64,000 nucleotides of DNA from an uncultured Allobosea sp. Lineage in GTDB: Bacteria > Pseudomonadota > Alphaproteobacteria > Rhizobiales > Beijerinckiaceae. Position 1 is the stretch's first letter. Every line of letters begins with the position of its first letter. Positions 26,601-34,506 of this stretch are shown here, in pieces. Made by a program: the position numbers and the translations under genes. The stretch is from NCBI RefSeq assembly GCF_945957345.1, contig NZ_CAMFKW010000008.1:1-64000 (forward strand). The letters are read 5' to 3'. The notes beneath the pieces are model-generated. The model was not told the DNA's origin. It searched no databases and worked only from the letters and a program-made list of their open reading frames with translations.

Positions 26601-27374
26601 ATGAAGGATTCGGTTCTGATCGAGGTGCGCGGCGCAGTCGGCATCCTCACCCTCAACCGCCCCCAGATCCTCAATGCCTGGAACGCCCCGATGCGCTCGC
26701 GGCTCGTCGAGTGCTTCGACGAGCTGGAGGCGAACGAGGCGGTGCGGGCCATCATCCTGACGGGCGCCGGCGACCGCGCCTTCGGAGCCGGCCAGGACCT
26801 CAACGAGACCAAGACCTTCGATTCCGATCGGGCCGAGGCCTGGATGGGGGAGTGGGAGCGCCTCTACGACCGGATCCGCTCGCTCTCGAAGCCGGTCATC
26901 GCCGCGCTGAACGGCGTCGCGGCGGGCTCGGCCTTCCAGGTTGCGCTGCTCTGCGATCTGCGGATCGGGCATGAGGGCGTCACGATGGGGCAGCCCGAGA
27001 TCAATTCCGGCATCGCTTCGGTGACCGGTCCCTGGATCATGCGCGAGATGATCGGCATCGCCCGCACGATCGATCTGACCCTGACCGGGCGGATGATGGA
27101 TGCCGACGAGTGTTTCCGTATCGGCCTGATCAACCGCATCGTGCCGAAGGAGAAGGTGATGGAGGCTTCGCTGGCACTGGCTGGCGAGCTCGCGGCCAAG
27201 CCTCCGGTCGCCATGCGCCTCAACAAGGCCCGCTTCCGCGAGGTCACGGAGGAGAGCTTCCGCGAATGCCTCGCCGCCGGCATCCGCAACCAGCGCGAAG
27301 CCTATGGCACCGGAGAGCCGGCGCGGATGATGGAGGAATTCCTGGCCAAGCGCGCCGCGCGCAAGAGCGCCTGA
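26601..27374 (+). CDS. Enoyl-CoA hydratase/isomerase (crotonase) family protein
   Basis: The protein has 257 residues from the ATG at 26601, which has a GGAGAG ribosome site; the longer frame upstream crosses the promoter. Crotonase motifs: AFGAGQDLNE and the oxyanion-hole segment LNGVAAGSAFQVALLCDLRIG (near 103-123), with one catalytic Glu (Glu133 in GQPEINSGIAS). It starts an operon with an ABC importer, an acyl-CoA ligase and a Rossmann protein. The ligase-plus-crotonase-plus-importer set recalls the carnitine/crotonobetaine (Cai) scheme, in which the acid is imported, joined to CoA and hydrated. The actual substrate is unknown. Confidence 0.85.
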   Translation: MKDSVLIEVRGAVGILTLNRPQILNAWNAPMRSRLVECFDELEANEAVRAIILTGAGDRAFGAGQDLNETKTFDSDRAEAWMGEWERLYDRIRSLSKPVIAALNGVAAGSAFQVALLCDLRIGHEGVTMGQPEINSGIASVTGPWIMREMIGIARTIDLTLTGRMMDADECFRIGLINRIVPKEKVMEASLALAGELAAKPPVAMRLNKARFREVTEESFRECLAAGIRNQREAYGTGEPARMMEEFLAKRAARKSA

Positions 27375-27443
27375 GGCCGAAAATACCCGACTGACCGACC
27401 ATCCACGGGGAAATGCGGAAAACCGCTTGAAGGGGAGACCAAG

Positions 27444-28511
27444 ATGACGAGCAGAATCGAGAAGCCGACGAGGCGTACCCTGCTGCAGCTTGCCGGCGGT
27501 GCTACCGCCGGTGCGATCACCGCGCCCTATCTGGTCGGCACAGTGCGCGCGGCCACGCAGATCACGGTGGCCGATCCCGGCGGCCCGTTCGGCCCGGCCT
27601 TCCGCAAGGCCTTCTACGATCCCTTCGAGAAGGCGACCGGCAACAAGGTGGTCAATGTCGCCCGCGAGGCCGAGCCGACCGCGCAGTTCAAGGCGATGGT
27701 CGAGACCAAGTCTTACACCTGGGACGTTTGCACGCTGACGCTGTCGGCCCGCGACATCCTGAAGGCGCAAGGCCTGCTCGATCCGATCGGCTTTACGCAT
27801 GCCGACGTGCCGAAGCTGATGCCGGAGGCGATCTCGCCGGAATTCATGGGCACGGACGTCTATTCTACGATCTTCGCCTACCGGACCGACAAGGTGAAGA
27901 ACGCGCCCGCGAGCTGGACGGATTTCTTCAATGTCGAGAAGTTTCCGGGCCGCCGCTCGATGCGAAAGAACCCGATCGACAGCCTCGAACAGGCTCTGCT
28001 CGCCGACGGCGTGCCGCTCGACAAGCTCTATCCGCTCGATGTCGAGCGGGCCTTCAAGGTGCTCGACAAGATCAAGCCGCATATCTCGGTCTGGTGGACG
28101 GGCGGCGCCCAGTCGACGCAGCTTCTCCAGAGCGGCGAGGTCGACATGACGACGGGCTGGAATGCCCGTCTCCAGGCTGCGATCGATGGCGGCGCGCCGG
28201 CCAAGATCATCTGGAACCAGGGTCTGTATTCGATCGAGGGTTGGGGTCTGCCGAAGGGCGGACCGAAAGCGGATGTCGCCCGCCAGTTCATCCGCTTCTG
28301 CTCCGATCCGAAGGCCCAGGCAGCCTATACCGATGCACTCGCCTATGGGCCGACGAATCTCGACGCCTATCAGACCATCTCCGCCGAGCGCGCCAAGCTG
28401 CTGCCGACCTCGCCAGAGAACCTGAAACAGATGGCGATCGCCAATGAGACCTGGTGGAGCGCCAACCGGGCGAAGGTGACCGAGCGCTTCAACGCCTGGC
28501 TCCTGACCTGA
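27444..28511 (+). CDS. ABC transporter substrate-binding protein, spermidine/putrescine (PotD) type
   Basis: This 355-residue exported protein has a Tat-like signal (TRRTLLQLAGG at 9-19, then a hydrophobic stretch ending AAT near 38). It has the mixed alpha/beta type II fold of extracellular solute-binding family 1 (PotD/AfuA type), with the ligand-pocket words VWWTGGAQSTQLLQSGEVDM and ASWTDFFNVEKFPGRRSM. Such proteins bind polyamines, gamma-aminobutyrate, related cationic acids or iron complexes. It is followed by its ATPase and a fused permease. A small hairpin (GCGG-AAAA-CCGC, 27415-27426) and an AAGGGGAGA ribosome site precede the start. Confidence 0.86.
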   Translation: MTSRIEKPTRRTLLQLAGGATAGAITAPYLVGTVRAATQITVADPGGPFGPAFRKAFYDPFEKATGNKVVNVAREAEPTAQFKAMVETKSYTWDVCTLTLSARDILKAQGLLDPIGFTHADVPKLMPEAISPEFMGTDVYSTIFAYRTDKVKNAPASWTDFFNVEKFPGRRSMRKNPIDSLEQALLADGVPLDKLYPLDVERAFKVLDKIKPHISVWWTGGAQSTQLLQSGEVDMTTGWNARLQAAIDGGAPAKIIWNQGLYSIEGWGLPKGGPKADVARQFIRFCSDPKAQAAYTDALAYGPTNLDAYQTISAERAKLLPTSPENLKQMAIANETWWSANRAKVTERFNAWLLT

Positions 28512-28516
28512 GGCTG

Positions 28517-29593
28517 ATGGTGACGAGTGCCGGAATGACCGCTACCGAACCGAAAGCGGCCAAGCTGATTGTGGAAGGCCTGTGCAAGCGTTATGGCGCG
28601 ACCACGGCCCTCCAGCCCAGCTCGCTCAGCGTCGCCGAGGGCGAGTTCCTCACCTTGCTGGGGCCTTCGGGCTCCGGCAAGACGACGCTGCTGCAGCTCA
28701 TCTGCGGCCTGGTCGATGCGAGCGAGGGCAGGGTCGTCATCGACGGCCGCGATCAGTCGAGCACGCCTGTGCATCAGCGTGATATCGGCCTCGTCTTCCA
28801 GCATTACGCGCTGTTCCCCCACCTGACGGTGGCGGAGAACATCGCCTTTCCGCTCAAGATGCGCGGGCAGCCGGGCGCCGAGATCGCAAAGCGGGTCTCG
28901 GGGGCCTTGGACATGGTGCATCTCGGCCATCTCGCCGGGCGCTTTCCGCGTGAATTGTCCGGCGGCCAGCAGCAACGCGTCGCGCTGGCGCGCTGCTTCG
29001 TCTACCAGCCCTCGATCATCCTGATGGACGAGCCGCTCGGCGCCCTCGACAAGAAGCTGCGCGAGCACATGCAGATCGAGATCAAGCGGCTGCACCGGGA
29101 GAGCGGCGCCACGATCGTCTATGTCACGCATGATCAGGAGGAGGCGCTCGCCATGTCCGACCGGATCTGCCTGATGAATCATGCCAAGATCGAGCAGCTC
29201 GGCACGCCGCGCGAGATCTACGAGCGCCCGCGCACCGCTTTCGCCGCCGATTTTATCGGTATTTCCAACATCTTCCGCGGTCGCTGGGATGGCAACGGCT
29301 CTCTCGACACGGCCCATGGCCGGTTCGCGCTGCCGCAGGGCGCGCGCTGCGAGACCAAGGATGCGGCACTGGTGATCCGGCCCGAAAACCTCCGCATCGG
29401 CGCGCAGGACGGCAATATGGTGAGCGGCCGCGTCAGCGAGATCGTCTATGCCGGCTCCGAGACTCGCGTCATCGCCGCGCTGCAGGACGGCAGCCAGCTC
29501 GTGCTGCGCCTGGGCCCCGACGATGCCGTGCCCGCGATCGATGAGGCGATCGTCGCCGGCTGGCCACGCGACAAGGCGGTCCTCGTCGCATGA
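28517..29593 (+). CDS. ABC transporter ATP-binding protein (PotA-like)
   Basis: This 358-residue ATPase has Walker A GPSGSGKT (49-56), a Q-loop VFQHYALFPH, the signature LSGGQQQR (147-154), Walker B ILMDEP (168-173) and the switch histidine in THDQEEAL. A TOBE-type regulatory domain follows (about 265-355). This is the PotA/CysA/UgpC group that powers importers for polyamines and similar solutes. The gene starts 5 bases after the binding-protein stop, and its own stop overlaps the permease start (ATGA, 29590-29593). Confidence 0.93.
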   Translation: MVTSAGMTATEPKAAKLIVEGLCKRYGATTALQPSSLSVAEGEFLTLLGPSGSGKTTLLQLICGLVDASEGRVVIDGRDQSSTPVHQRDIGLVFQHYALFPHLTVAENIAFPLKMRGQPGAEIAKRVSGALDMVHLGHLAGRFPRELSGGQQQRVALARCFVYQPSIILMDEPLGALDKKLREHMQIEIKRLHRESGATIVYVTHDQEEALAMSDRICLMNHAKIEQLGTPREIYERPRTAFAADFIGISNIFRGRWDGNGSLDTAHGRFALPQGARCETKDAALVIRPENLRIGAQDGNMVSGRVSEIVYAGSETRVIAALQDGSQLVLRLGPDDAVPAIDEAIVAGWPRDKAVLVA

Positions 29594-31359
29594 GCGCGGT
29601 CAAAATCGGCAGCGCGCCGGCGCGCGCAATGAGCAGGTTGCGGCCTAATGCGCTCTGGCTGGCGGCGCCCGGCCTGCTTTTCCTCGCGGTCTTCTTCGTC
29701 TGGCCGGTCGCACAATTGCTCGGCCTGAGCGCCGTCGACCCCGACAGCGGGGCGCTTTCCGCAAGCTCCTATCAGCGCATCGCCGCGACCGACGTCTATC
29801 TGCGCGTTCTCGGCATCACCTTCCGCATCGCCGGCTGGACGGCGCTCTGGTCTCTGTTGGTCGCCTATCCGCTGGCTTATTGGCTGGCGCGCCTGCCGGA
29901 CATGTTCCGTGGCCGCATGCTGCTCTTCGTCATGGTGCCGTTCTGGACGAGCTATCTCGTCAAGACCTTCGCCTGGATGCTGATCCTCGGCCGTACCGGC
30001 GTCATCAACTCGCTGCTGACGGGAGCAGGCGTCGCGGACCAGCCGCTTTCGCTGATCAACAACCAGTTCGGCGTCATGGTCGGCATGGTCCATGCCATGG
30101 TGCCCTTGGCGGTGATGACCATGCTGCCGGTGATGACAGGCATCGACCGGCGGTTGGTCCAGGCGGCGCAGACGCTGGGCGCCGCGCCGGTGCGCGCCTT
30201 CTGGCTCGTCTATTTCAAGCTCTCCCTGCCGGGCGTCGCCGCGGCCGGGTTGCTCGTCTTCATCTCCTCGCTCGGCTTCTTCATCGTACCGGCCTTCCTC
30301 GGCGGGCGGCAGGAAACCATGCTGGCTCAGCTCATCATCACGCAGGTGCAGGAGCTGCTGAACTGGTCTTTCGCAGGCGCCCTCTCGGCGATGATGCTGG
30401 CGGCGGCGCTCGTCTCCTGCGTCGTTTACGACCGTGTTTTCGGGCTCTCGACCATCGCGGGCGGTGCGGCCCAGGTCGGGACGGGCCGCATCCGCGATCT
30501 TGGGCTGGCGATCCTCTCGGTTGTTGCCGGCGCTGCGGCCAAGCTGGCGGATGTCGTGCGCGCTGTGCTCGGCAAGACGATCTGCGCCAGGCTGCTGCCC
30601 GGCTTCTGCTGGCTCGTCATCGCCTTCCTGGTGCTGCCGACGCTGCTCGTCATCCCGATCGCCTTCACCTCGTCGCAATTCCTGCAGTTCCCGCCGCCCG
30701 GTTACGGTCTGTCCTGGTTCGAGACCTATTTCAGTTCCCCGCTCTGGATCCAGGCGACGATCCGCTCCTTCATCGTCGCCTTCGTCACGGCGCTGGCCGC
30801 GACGGCGATCGGCGGCTTCACGGCGCTGGCGCTGGCGAACAGTCGCACGCGCTGGGGTGGGCTGATCTTCGCTTTCTTCCTCGCCCCGATGATCGTGCCG
30901 CGCATCGTCATCGCAGTCGGGCTGTTCTACCTCTTCGCCCGGATGGGCCTGATCGCGACCGATGTCGGCCTCGTCATCGGCCATACGGTCCTGGCGATTC
31001 CCTTCACGCTGGTCACTATCGCAGCGGTGCTGAAGACCTATGACCAGCGTCTCGACCAGGCGGCCGCGACGCTCGGCGCCAATCGGGTGCGGACGCTGAC
31101 CGGCATCACCATCCCGCTGGTCAAGGGCGGCCTCGTCGCCGCCTTCCTCTTCGCCTTCATCACCTCCTTCGACGAACTGACCATTGCGATCTTCGTCTCG
31201 GGCGGCATCAAGACCACGCTGCCCAAGCAAATGTGGGACGACATGATCCTGCAGCTCAACCCGACGCTGGCGGCGGTCTCGGTCGTCGTCCTGGTGATCG
31301 TGACGGCGATGTTGCTTGTCGCGGAGCGCTTCCGCTCCTCACCTTCCTCCCGTTCCTGA
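29590..31359 (+). CDS. ABC transporter permease, two permease units fused
   Basis: This 589-residue membrane protein contains two complete binding-protein-dependent permease domains. Each carries the EAA-type ATPase-contact loop: AAQTLGAAPVRAFWLVYFKL near 194-213 and AAATLGANRVRTLTGITIPL in the C-terminal half. About twelve transmembrane segments are visible, twice the number of PotB or PotC alone. Such fusions replace the usual PotB/PotC pair. It completes the importer with the two preceding genes, to which it is translationally coupled. About 15 bases separate it from the acyl-CoA ligase gene. Confidence 0.9.
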   Translation: MSAVKIGSAPARAMSRLRPNALWLAAPGLLFLAVFFVWPVAQLLGLSAVDPDSGALSASSYQRIAATDVYLRVLGITFRIAGWTALWSLLVAYPLAYWLARLPDMFRGRMLLFVMVPFWTSYLVKTFAWMLILGRTGVINSLLTGAGVADQPLSLINNQFGVMVGMVHAMVPLAVMTMLPVMTGIDRRLVQAAQTLGAAPVRAFWLVYFKLSLPGVAAAGLLVFISSLGFFIVPAFLGGRQETMLAQLIITQVQELLNWSFAGALSAMMLAAALVSCVVYDRVFGLSTIAGGAAQVGTGRIRDLGLAILSVVAGAAAKLADVVRAVLGKTICARLLPGFCWLVIAFLVLPTLLVIPIAFTSSQFLQFPPPGYGLSWFETYFSSPLWIQATIRSFIVAFVTALAATAIGGFTALALANSRTRWGGLIFAFFLAPMIVPRIVIAVGLFYLFARMGLIATDVGLVIGHTVLAIPFTLVTIAAVLKTYDQRLDQAAATLGANRVRTLTGITIPLVKGGLVAAFLFAFITSFDELTIAIFVSGGIKTTLPKQMWDDMILQLNPTLAAVSVVVLVIVTAMLLVAERFRSSPSSRS

Positions 31360-31375
31360 CGACCGAAGATCAGCC

Positions 31376-32911
31376 ATGGCCTCCTTCGACGATGATGGTT
31401 TTGTCGGCCTCCTGACCGCGCGCGCTGCGGCGGAGCCGGACCGGACCTACGCTCGCTTCTGCGGCGAGCCGGTGAGCTATGCCGAGATCGAGCGGCGCTC
31501 GGCGGCTTTCGCTGCCCATCTACGCTCTCAAGGGATCGTAGCGGGCGACCGCGTCGCGGTGATGATGCGCAACTCGATCGCTACGATCGCTGTGGTCTTC
31601 GGCCTGGCGCGGGCCGGTGTCGCCTGGGTGCCGGTCAATGCCCAGCAGCGCGGCGAGGGGCTGCGCTACCTCCTGACTCATTCGCATCCGCGCCTCGTGG
31701 TCGCCGATGCCGATCTCGCGCCGCAGATCGCAGAGGCGATGGGCGCGAACAGCGCGCTGCCGGTTCTGCTGCATGAGGCGAACGGCGCGCTCGACGCCGT
31801 TCTGGCCGGCCACAAGCGGTTCGACGAACCGGTGCCCACGCCGGATGCGGTTTTCGCGATCATGTACACCTCCGGCACCACGGGGCGGCCGAAAGGCGTC
31901 ATTGTTTCTCATCGGATGCTGCGGCTCGCGGCCGAGAGCGTCGCATTGCTGTCCGAGGCCAAGGCCGGCGAGACTTTCTTCGTCTGGGAGCCGCTCTACC
32001 ACATCGGTGGAGCGCAGCTCCTGCCGCTGCCGATGATCCGCGACATCACGCTGGCCATGGTCGAACGCTTCAGCGCCAGCCGCTTCTGGGAGCAGATCGT
32101 CGAGACAGGTGCGAGCCGCATCCATTATCTCGGCGGCATCCTGCAGATTCTGCTCAAGCAGCCGCCGTCCCCGCTCGACCGGGCGCATGGCGTCAGCATT
32201 GCGTGGGGCGGTGGCTGCCCGCCCGAAATCTGGCCGCAATTCCGCGAGCGCTTCGGTATCGAGATCCGCGAGTGCTACGGCATGACCGAGGCCTCCAGCC
32301 TGACGACCTGCAACCTCACGGGCGTCCTGGGCTCCGTTGGTCGGCCGATGCCTTGGTTCACGGTCAGGTTGCTCGATAGCGAGGGCAAGCTGGTCGCGAC
32401 CGGTGAGCGCGGCGAGATCGTGGTCGAAACGAGTATCCCCGGCGCGATCTTCCCTGGCTATCTCGACAATCCCGAGGCGACCGCCAAGGCATTGCGCTAC
32501 GGCAGGCTCCACACGGGCGATCTCGGTTCCTTCGACGCCGAGGGCAATCTCTATTTCCATGGCCGCATGACCGACAGTGTGCGCTGCAAGGGCGAGAACG
32601 TCTCGGCCTGGGAGGTCGAGCATGTCGCGGCCGAACACGATGCAGTCGAGGACTGCGCGATGATCGGCGTTGCGGCCGATGTCGGCGAGCAGGATATCAA
32701 GCTCTTCGTCAAGCCGCGCGAGGGCGCTACCATCGACCCGCAGGTGCTGTCCGGTTGGCTCGGCCTGCGCCTCGCGCCCTATCAGAACCCGCGCTACATC
32801 GCCGTCGTCGACGAGTTCGAGCGTACGGCGAGCCAGCGCATCATGAAGCACAAGCTCTCGCCCCGGCTCGACGATTGTTGGGACCGGGCAGCGATGACGA
32901 CGGGGCGCTGA
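31376..32911 (+). CDS. AMP-dependent acyl-CoA ligase (CaiC-like group)
   Basis: This 511-residue adenylate-forming enzyme has the P-loop YTSGTTGRPKG (163-173), the A5 motif YGMTEAS, the A7/A8 hinge HTGDLGSFDAEGNLYF, and GENVS, the spacing seen in the crotonobetaine/carnitine-CoA ligase (CaiC) group. The C-terminal A10 motif reads TASQRIMKHKL, where most ligases have a Lys as the second G-K residue; here that place is Arg, although nearby lysines could serve. It activates the imported acid to its CoA thioester for the crotonase at the start of the operon. Substrate unknown. Confidence 0.82.
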   Translation: MASFDDDGFVGLLTARAAAEPDRTYARFCGEPVSYAEIERRSAAFAAHLRSQGIVAGDRVAVMMRNSIATIAVVFGLARAGVAWVPVNAQQRGEGLRYLLTHSHPRLVVADADLAPQIAEAMGANSALPVLLHEANGALDAVLAGHKRFDEPVPTPDAVFAIMYTSGTTGRPKGVIVSHRMLRLAAESVALLSEAKAGETFFVWEPLYHIGGAQLLPLPMIRDITLAMVERFSASRFWEQIVETGASRIHYLGGILQILLKQPPSPLDRAHGVSIAWGGGCPPEIWPQFRERFGIEIRECYGMTEASSLTTCNLTGVLGSVGRPMPWFTVRLLDSEGKLVATGERGEIVVETSIPGAIFPGYLDNPEATAKALRYGRLHTGDLGSFDAEGNLYFHGRMTDSVRCKGENVSAWEVEHVAAEHDAVEDCAMIGVAADVGEQDIKLFVKPREGATIDPQVLSGWLGLRLAPYQNPRYIAVVDEFERTASQRIMKHKLSPRLDDCWDRAAMTTGR

Positions 32912-32912
32912 C

Positions 32913-33995
32913 ATGACCGGCTGCGACATCCTGGTTTCCGGAACCGGGGGCTTTGCCGCGCGCATCGCCTTCGACATTGCCGCCACGGCCGAACAGCCGG
33001 TCGAGGTCGTCATCGCCGGCCGCAACCGCGAGCGGCTGAACTGGCTGCGCACGGCAGCCAATGCCCGCGCTGCGCTGTTCGGCAGGAAGGCTCGCTTCAT
33101 AACCCACGCGGTCGATCTGCTTGCTCCGGGCGCCTCCGACGAGATGCTCGCTGCGACAGGGCCGCGCATCGTCGTGCAGGGGGCCTCGATCCAGACCTCG
33201 CAGGTGATCGCCCAGTCCGGCAACGCGTGGACGCAGCTCGTTGCCGAAGGGGGCCTGAGCGCCACCGCGGTGTTTCAGGCGCTGCTCTCGTCGCGCGTTG
33301 CCTCTGCGATCACGCGTGCCGGCAAGCCGGTGACACTGATCAATTGCGGCTTTCCTGATGTGGTCAACGGCATGATCCGCGCCATGGGCCACGACGTCGC
33401 CTGCGGCATGGGCAATGTCGCGATCCTGTCGAATGTCTTCGCCGGCTCCGCCGCAACGCCTCCGGGGGCGGACGTCAAGGTCCTCGCCCATTACCAGAAC
33501 CTCGCCGCCTGGCGCCGTCGGCCGGACGAGCGCGGCGGGCGCGCGCCGCGGGTCTGGCTCGATGGCGTCGAGGTTGCGGATGTCTATGCGCGTTTCGAGG
33601 ATATCCAGCTCACGCCGGAGCCGGTGATCGAGATTTCGGGCGCGAGCGGCGTTCCGATGATGCTTGCCATGGCTGCAGGGCGTTCCTGGAAGGGCCATGT
33701 GCCGGGGCCGAACGGATTGCCCGGAGGCTATCCGGTCCGATTGGTGGGAGAGAGGCTGGACCTCGACTTGCCGCCGGGCCTGGGCCGCGAAGAGGCTATC
33801 GCCTGGAACGCCTCCTTCGAGGCCCGGAACGGCCTCGTCGTTTCCGCCGAGGGCAAAGCAAGCTTCACCGGAATCCTCGGCGACAGGATCGCCGGCCACG
33901 TTCCAGCGCTACGCGACGGCTTCGACGTCCGCGATCTCGAGGCTGTTTGCGAGACCCTTCTTGAGCTGCGCTCGGCCCTCATGCAGCAGGCTTAG
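32913..33995 (+). CDS. Unrecognised Rossmann-fold (saccharopine-dehydrogenase-like) protein
   Basis: This 360-residue protein starts one base after the ligase stop. Residues 1-100 look like an NAD(P)-binding Rossmann unit: VSGTGGFAARIAFDIA as the Gly motif, VEVVIAGRNRERL as the second strand with the adenosine/phosphate contact, and VVQGASIQTS. The remaining 260 residues (NCGFPDVVNGMIRAMGHDV, ISGASGVPMMLAMAAGRSWKGHVPGPNGLPGGYPVR as landmarks) match no family I can name, though the pattern recalls saccharopine dehydrogenases. As the last gene of a catabolic operon it may reduce or oxidise an intermediate. The two glycine-rich C-terminal patches are worth structural modelling. Confidence 0.75.
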   Translation: MTGCDILVSGTGGFAARIAFDIAATAEQPVEVVIAGRNRERLNWLRTAANARAALFGRKARFITHAVDLLAPGASDEMLAATGPRIVVQGASIQTSQVIAQSGNAWTQLVAEGGLSATAVFQALLSSRVASAITRAGKPVTLINCGFPDVVNGMIRAMGHDVACGMGNVAILSNVFAGSAATPPGADVKVLAHYQNLAAWRRRPDERGGRAPRVWLDGVEVADVYARFEDIQLTPEPVIEISGASGVPMMLAMAAGRSWKGHVPGPNGLPGGYPVRLVGERLDLDLPPGLGREEAIAWNASFEARNGLVVSAEGKASFTGILGDRIAGHVPALRDGFDVRDLEAVCETLLELRSALMQQA

Positions 33996-34506
33996 CTGGC
34001 CGGTTCAGTGCCCAATCGCCCCAGGCGTTGCCTTCTCTCGCTTTGGTCTGTGGCTCGAAAGACCCGATGTCGCGGGGTGGCACCCACGAGCACAATGAGC
34101 AGACCGGTGTGCTGAGAAGGCATGAAGCGATGAGCTGGGCGTAGCGGAGCTTGTGGGATCAGCGACATTCGCAGCAATTTCGCAATTCAAACCGTGAAGG
34201 ATCATGGTTTGCTACCGCTCGATCATCTGCCCTAGGCGGTCTCGACATCGGCCACGATTCTGTTCGCAAAACGTGGTCGGCTGCGTGACCGGCATTCGTT
34301 CGCTTCTCTGGACCCCGCATGATCGGCCCCCGCAGCTCCTTGTTCAGTGAGCTCAGGCCTTGCTCGTGACCGGTGCGGAATTTGTACAATGGCAAGCGAC
34401 ACTTTCTGTCGCCTCCAAAAATCGTTTGCGGCGGCATCCTTTCAATCTTTCGAAAGCACGCAACCCTACCTTGTTCGGCGCTAGGGGGCTGGCAAGGGAT
34501 TGACGC
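33996..34506. other. Intergenic region, no supported gene
   Basis: This 511-base gap is less GC-rich and has poor codon structure in every frame. Two short minus-strand frames (34205-34005 and 34437-34159) match nothing I know. The gap probably contains the promoter of the downstream cyclic-di-GMP gene, whose start is a TTG at 34507 with AAGGG upstream, but no clear -35/-10 pair stands out. Confidence 0.4.

Noticed and set aside
29446..31230. Minus-strand open frame of about 594 codons over the ABC permease
   Set aside because: It is antisense to a clear two-unit permease. The product is very rich in Glu, Arg, Gln and Asp, a codon-shadow effect.
34005..34437. Two short minus-strand frames before the c-di-GMP gene
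   Set aside because: Composition is not coding-like, no recognisable domain, and no sign of transposase motifs.
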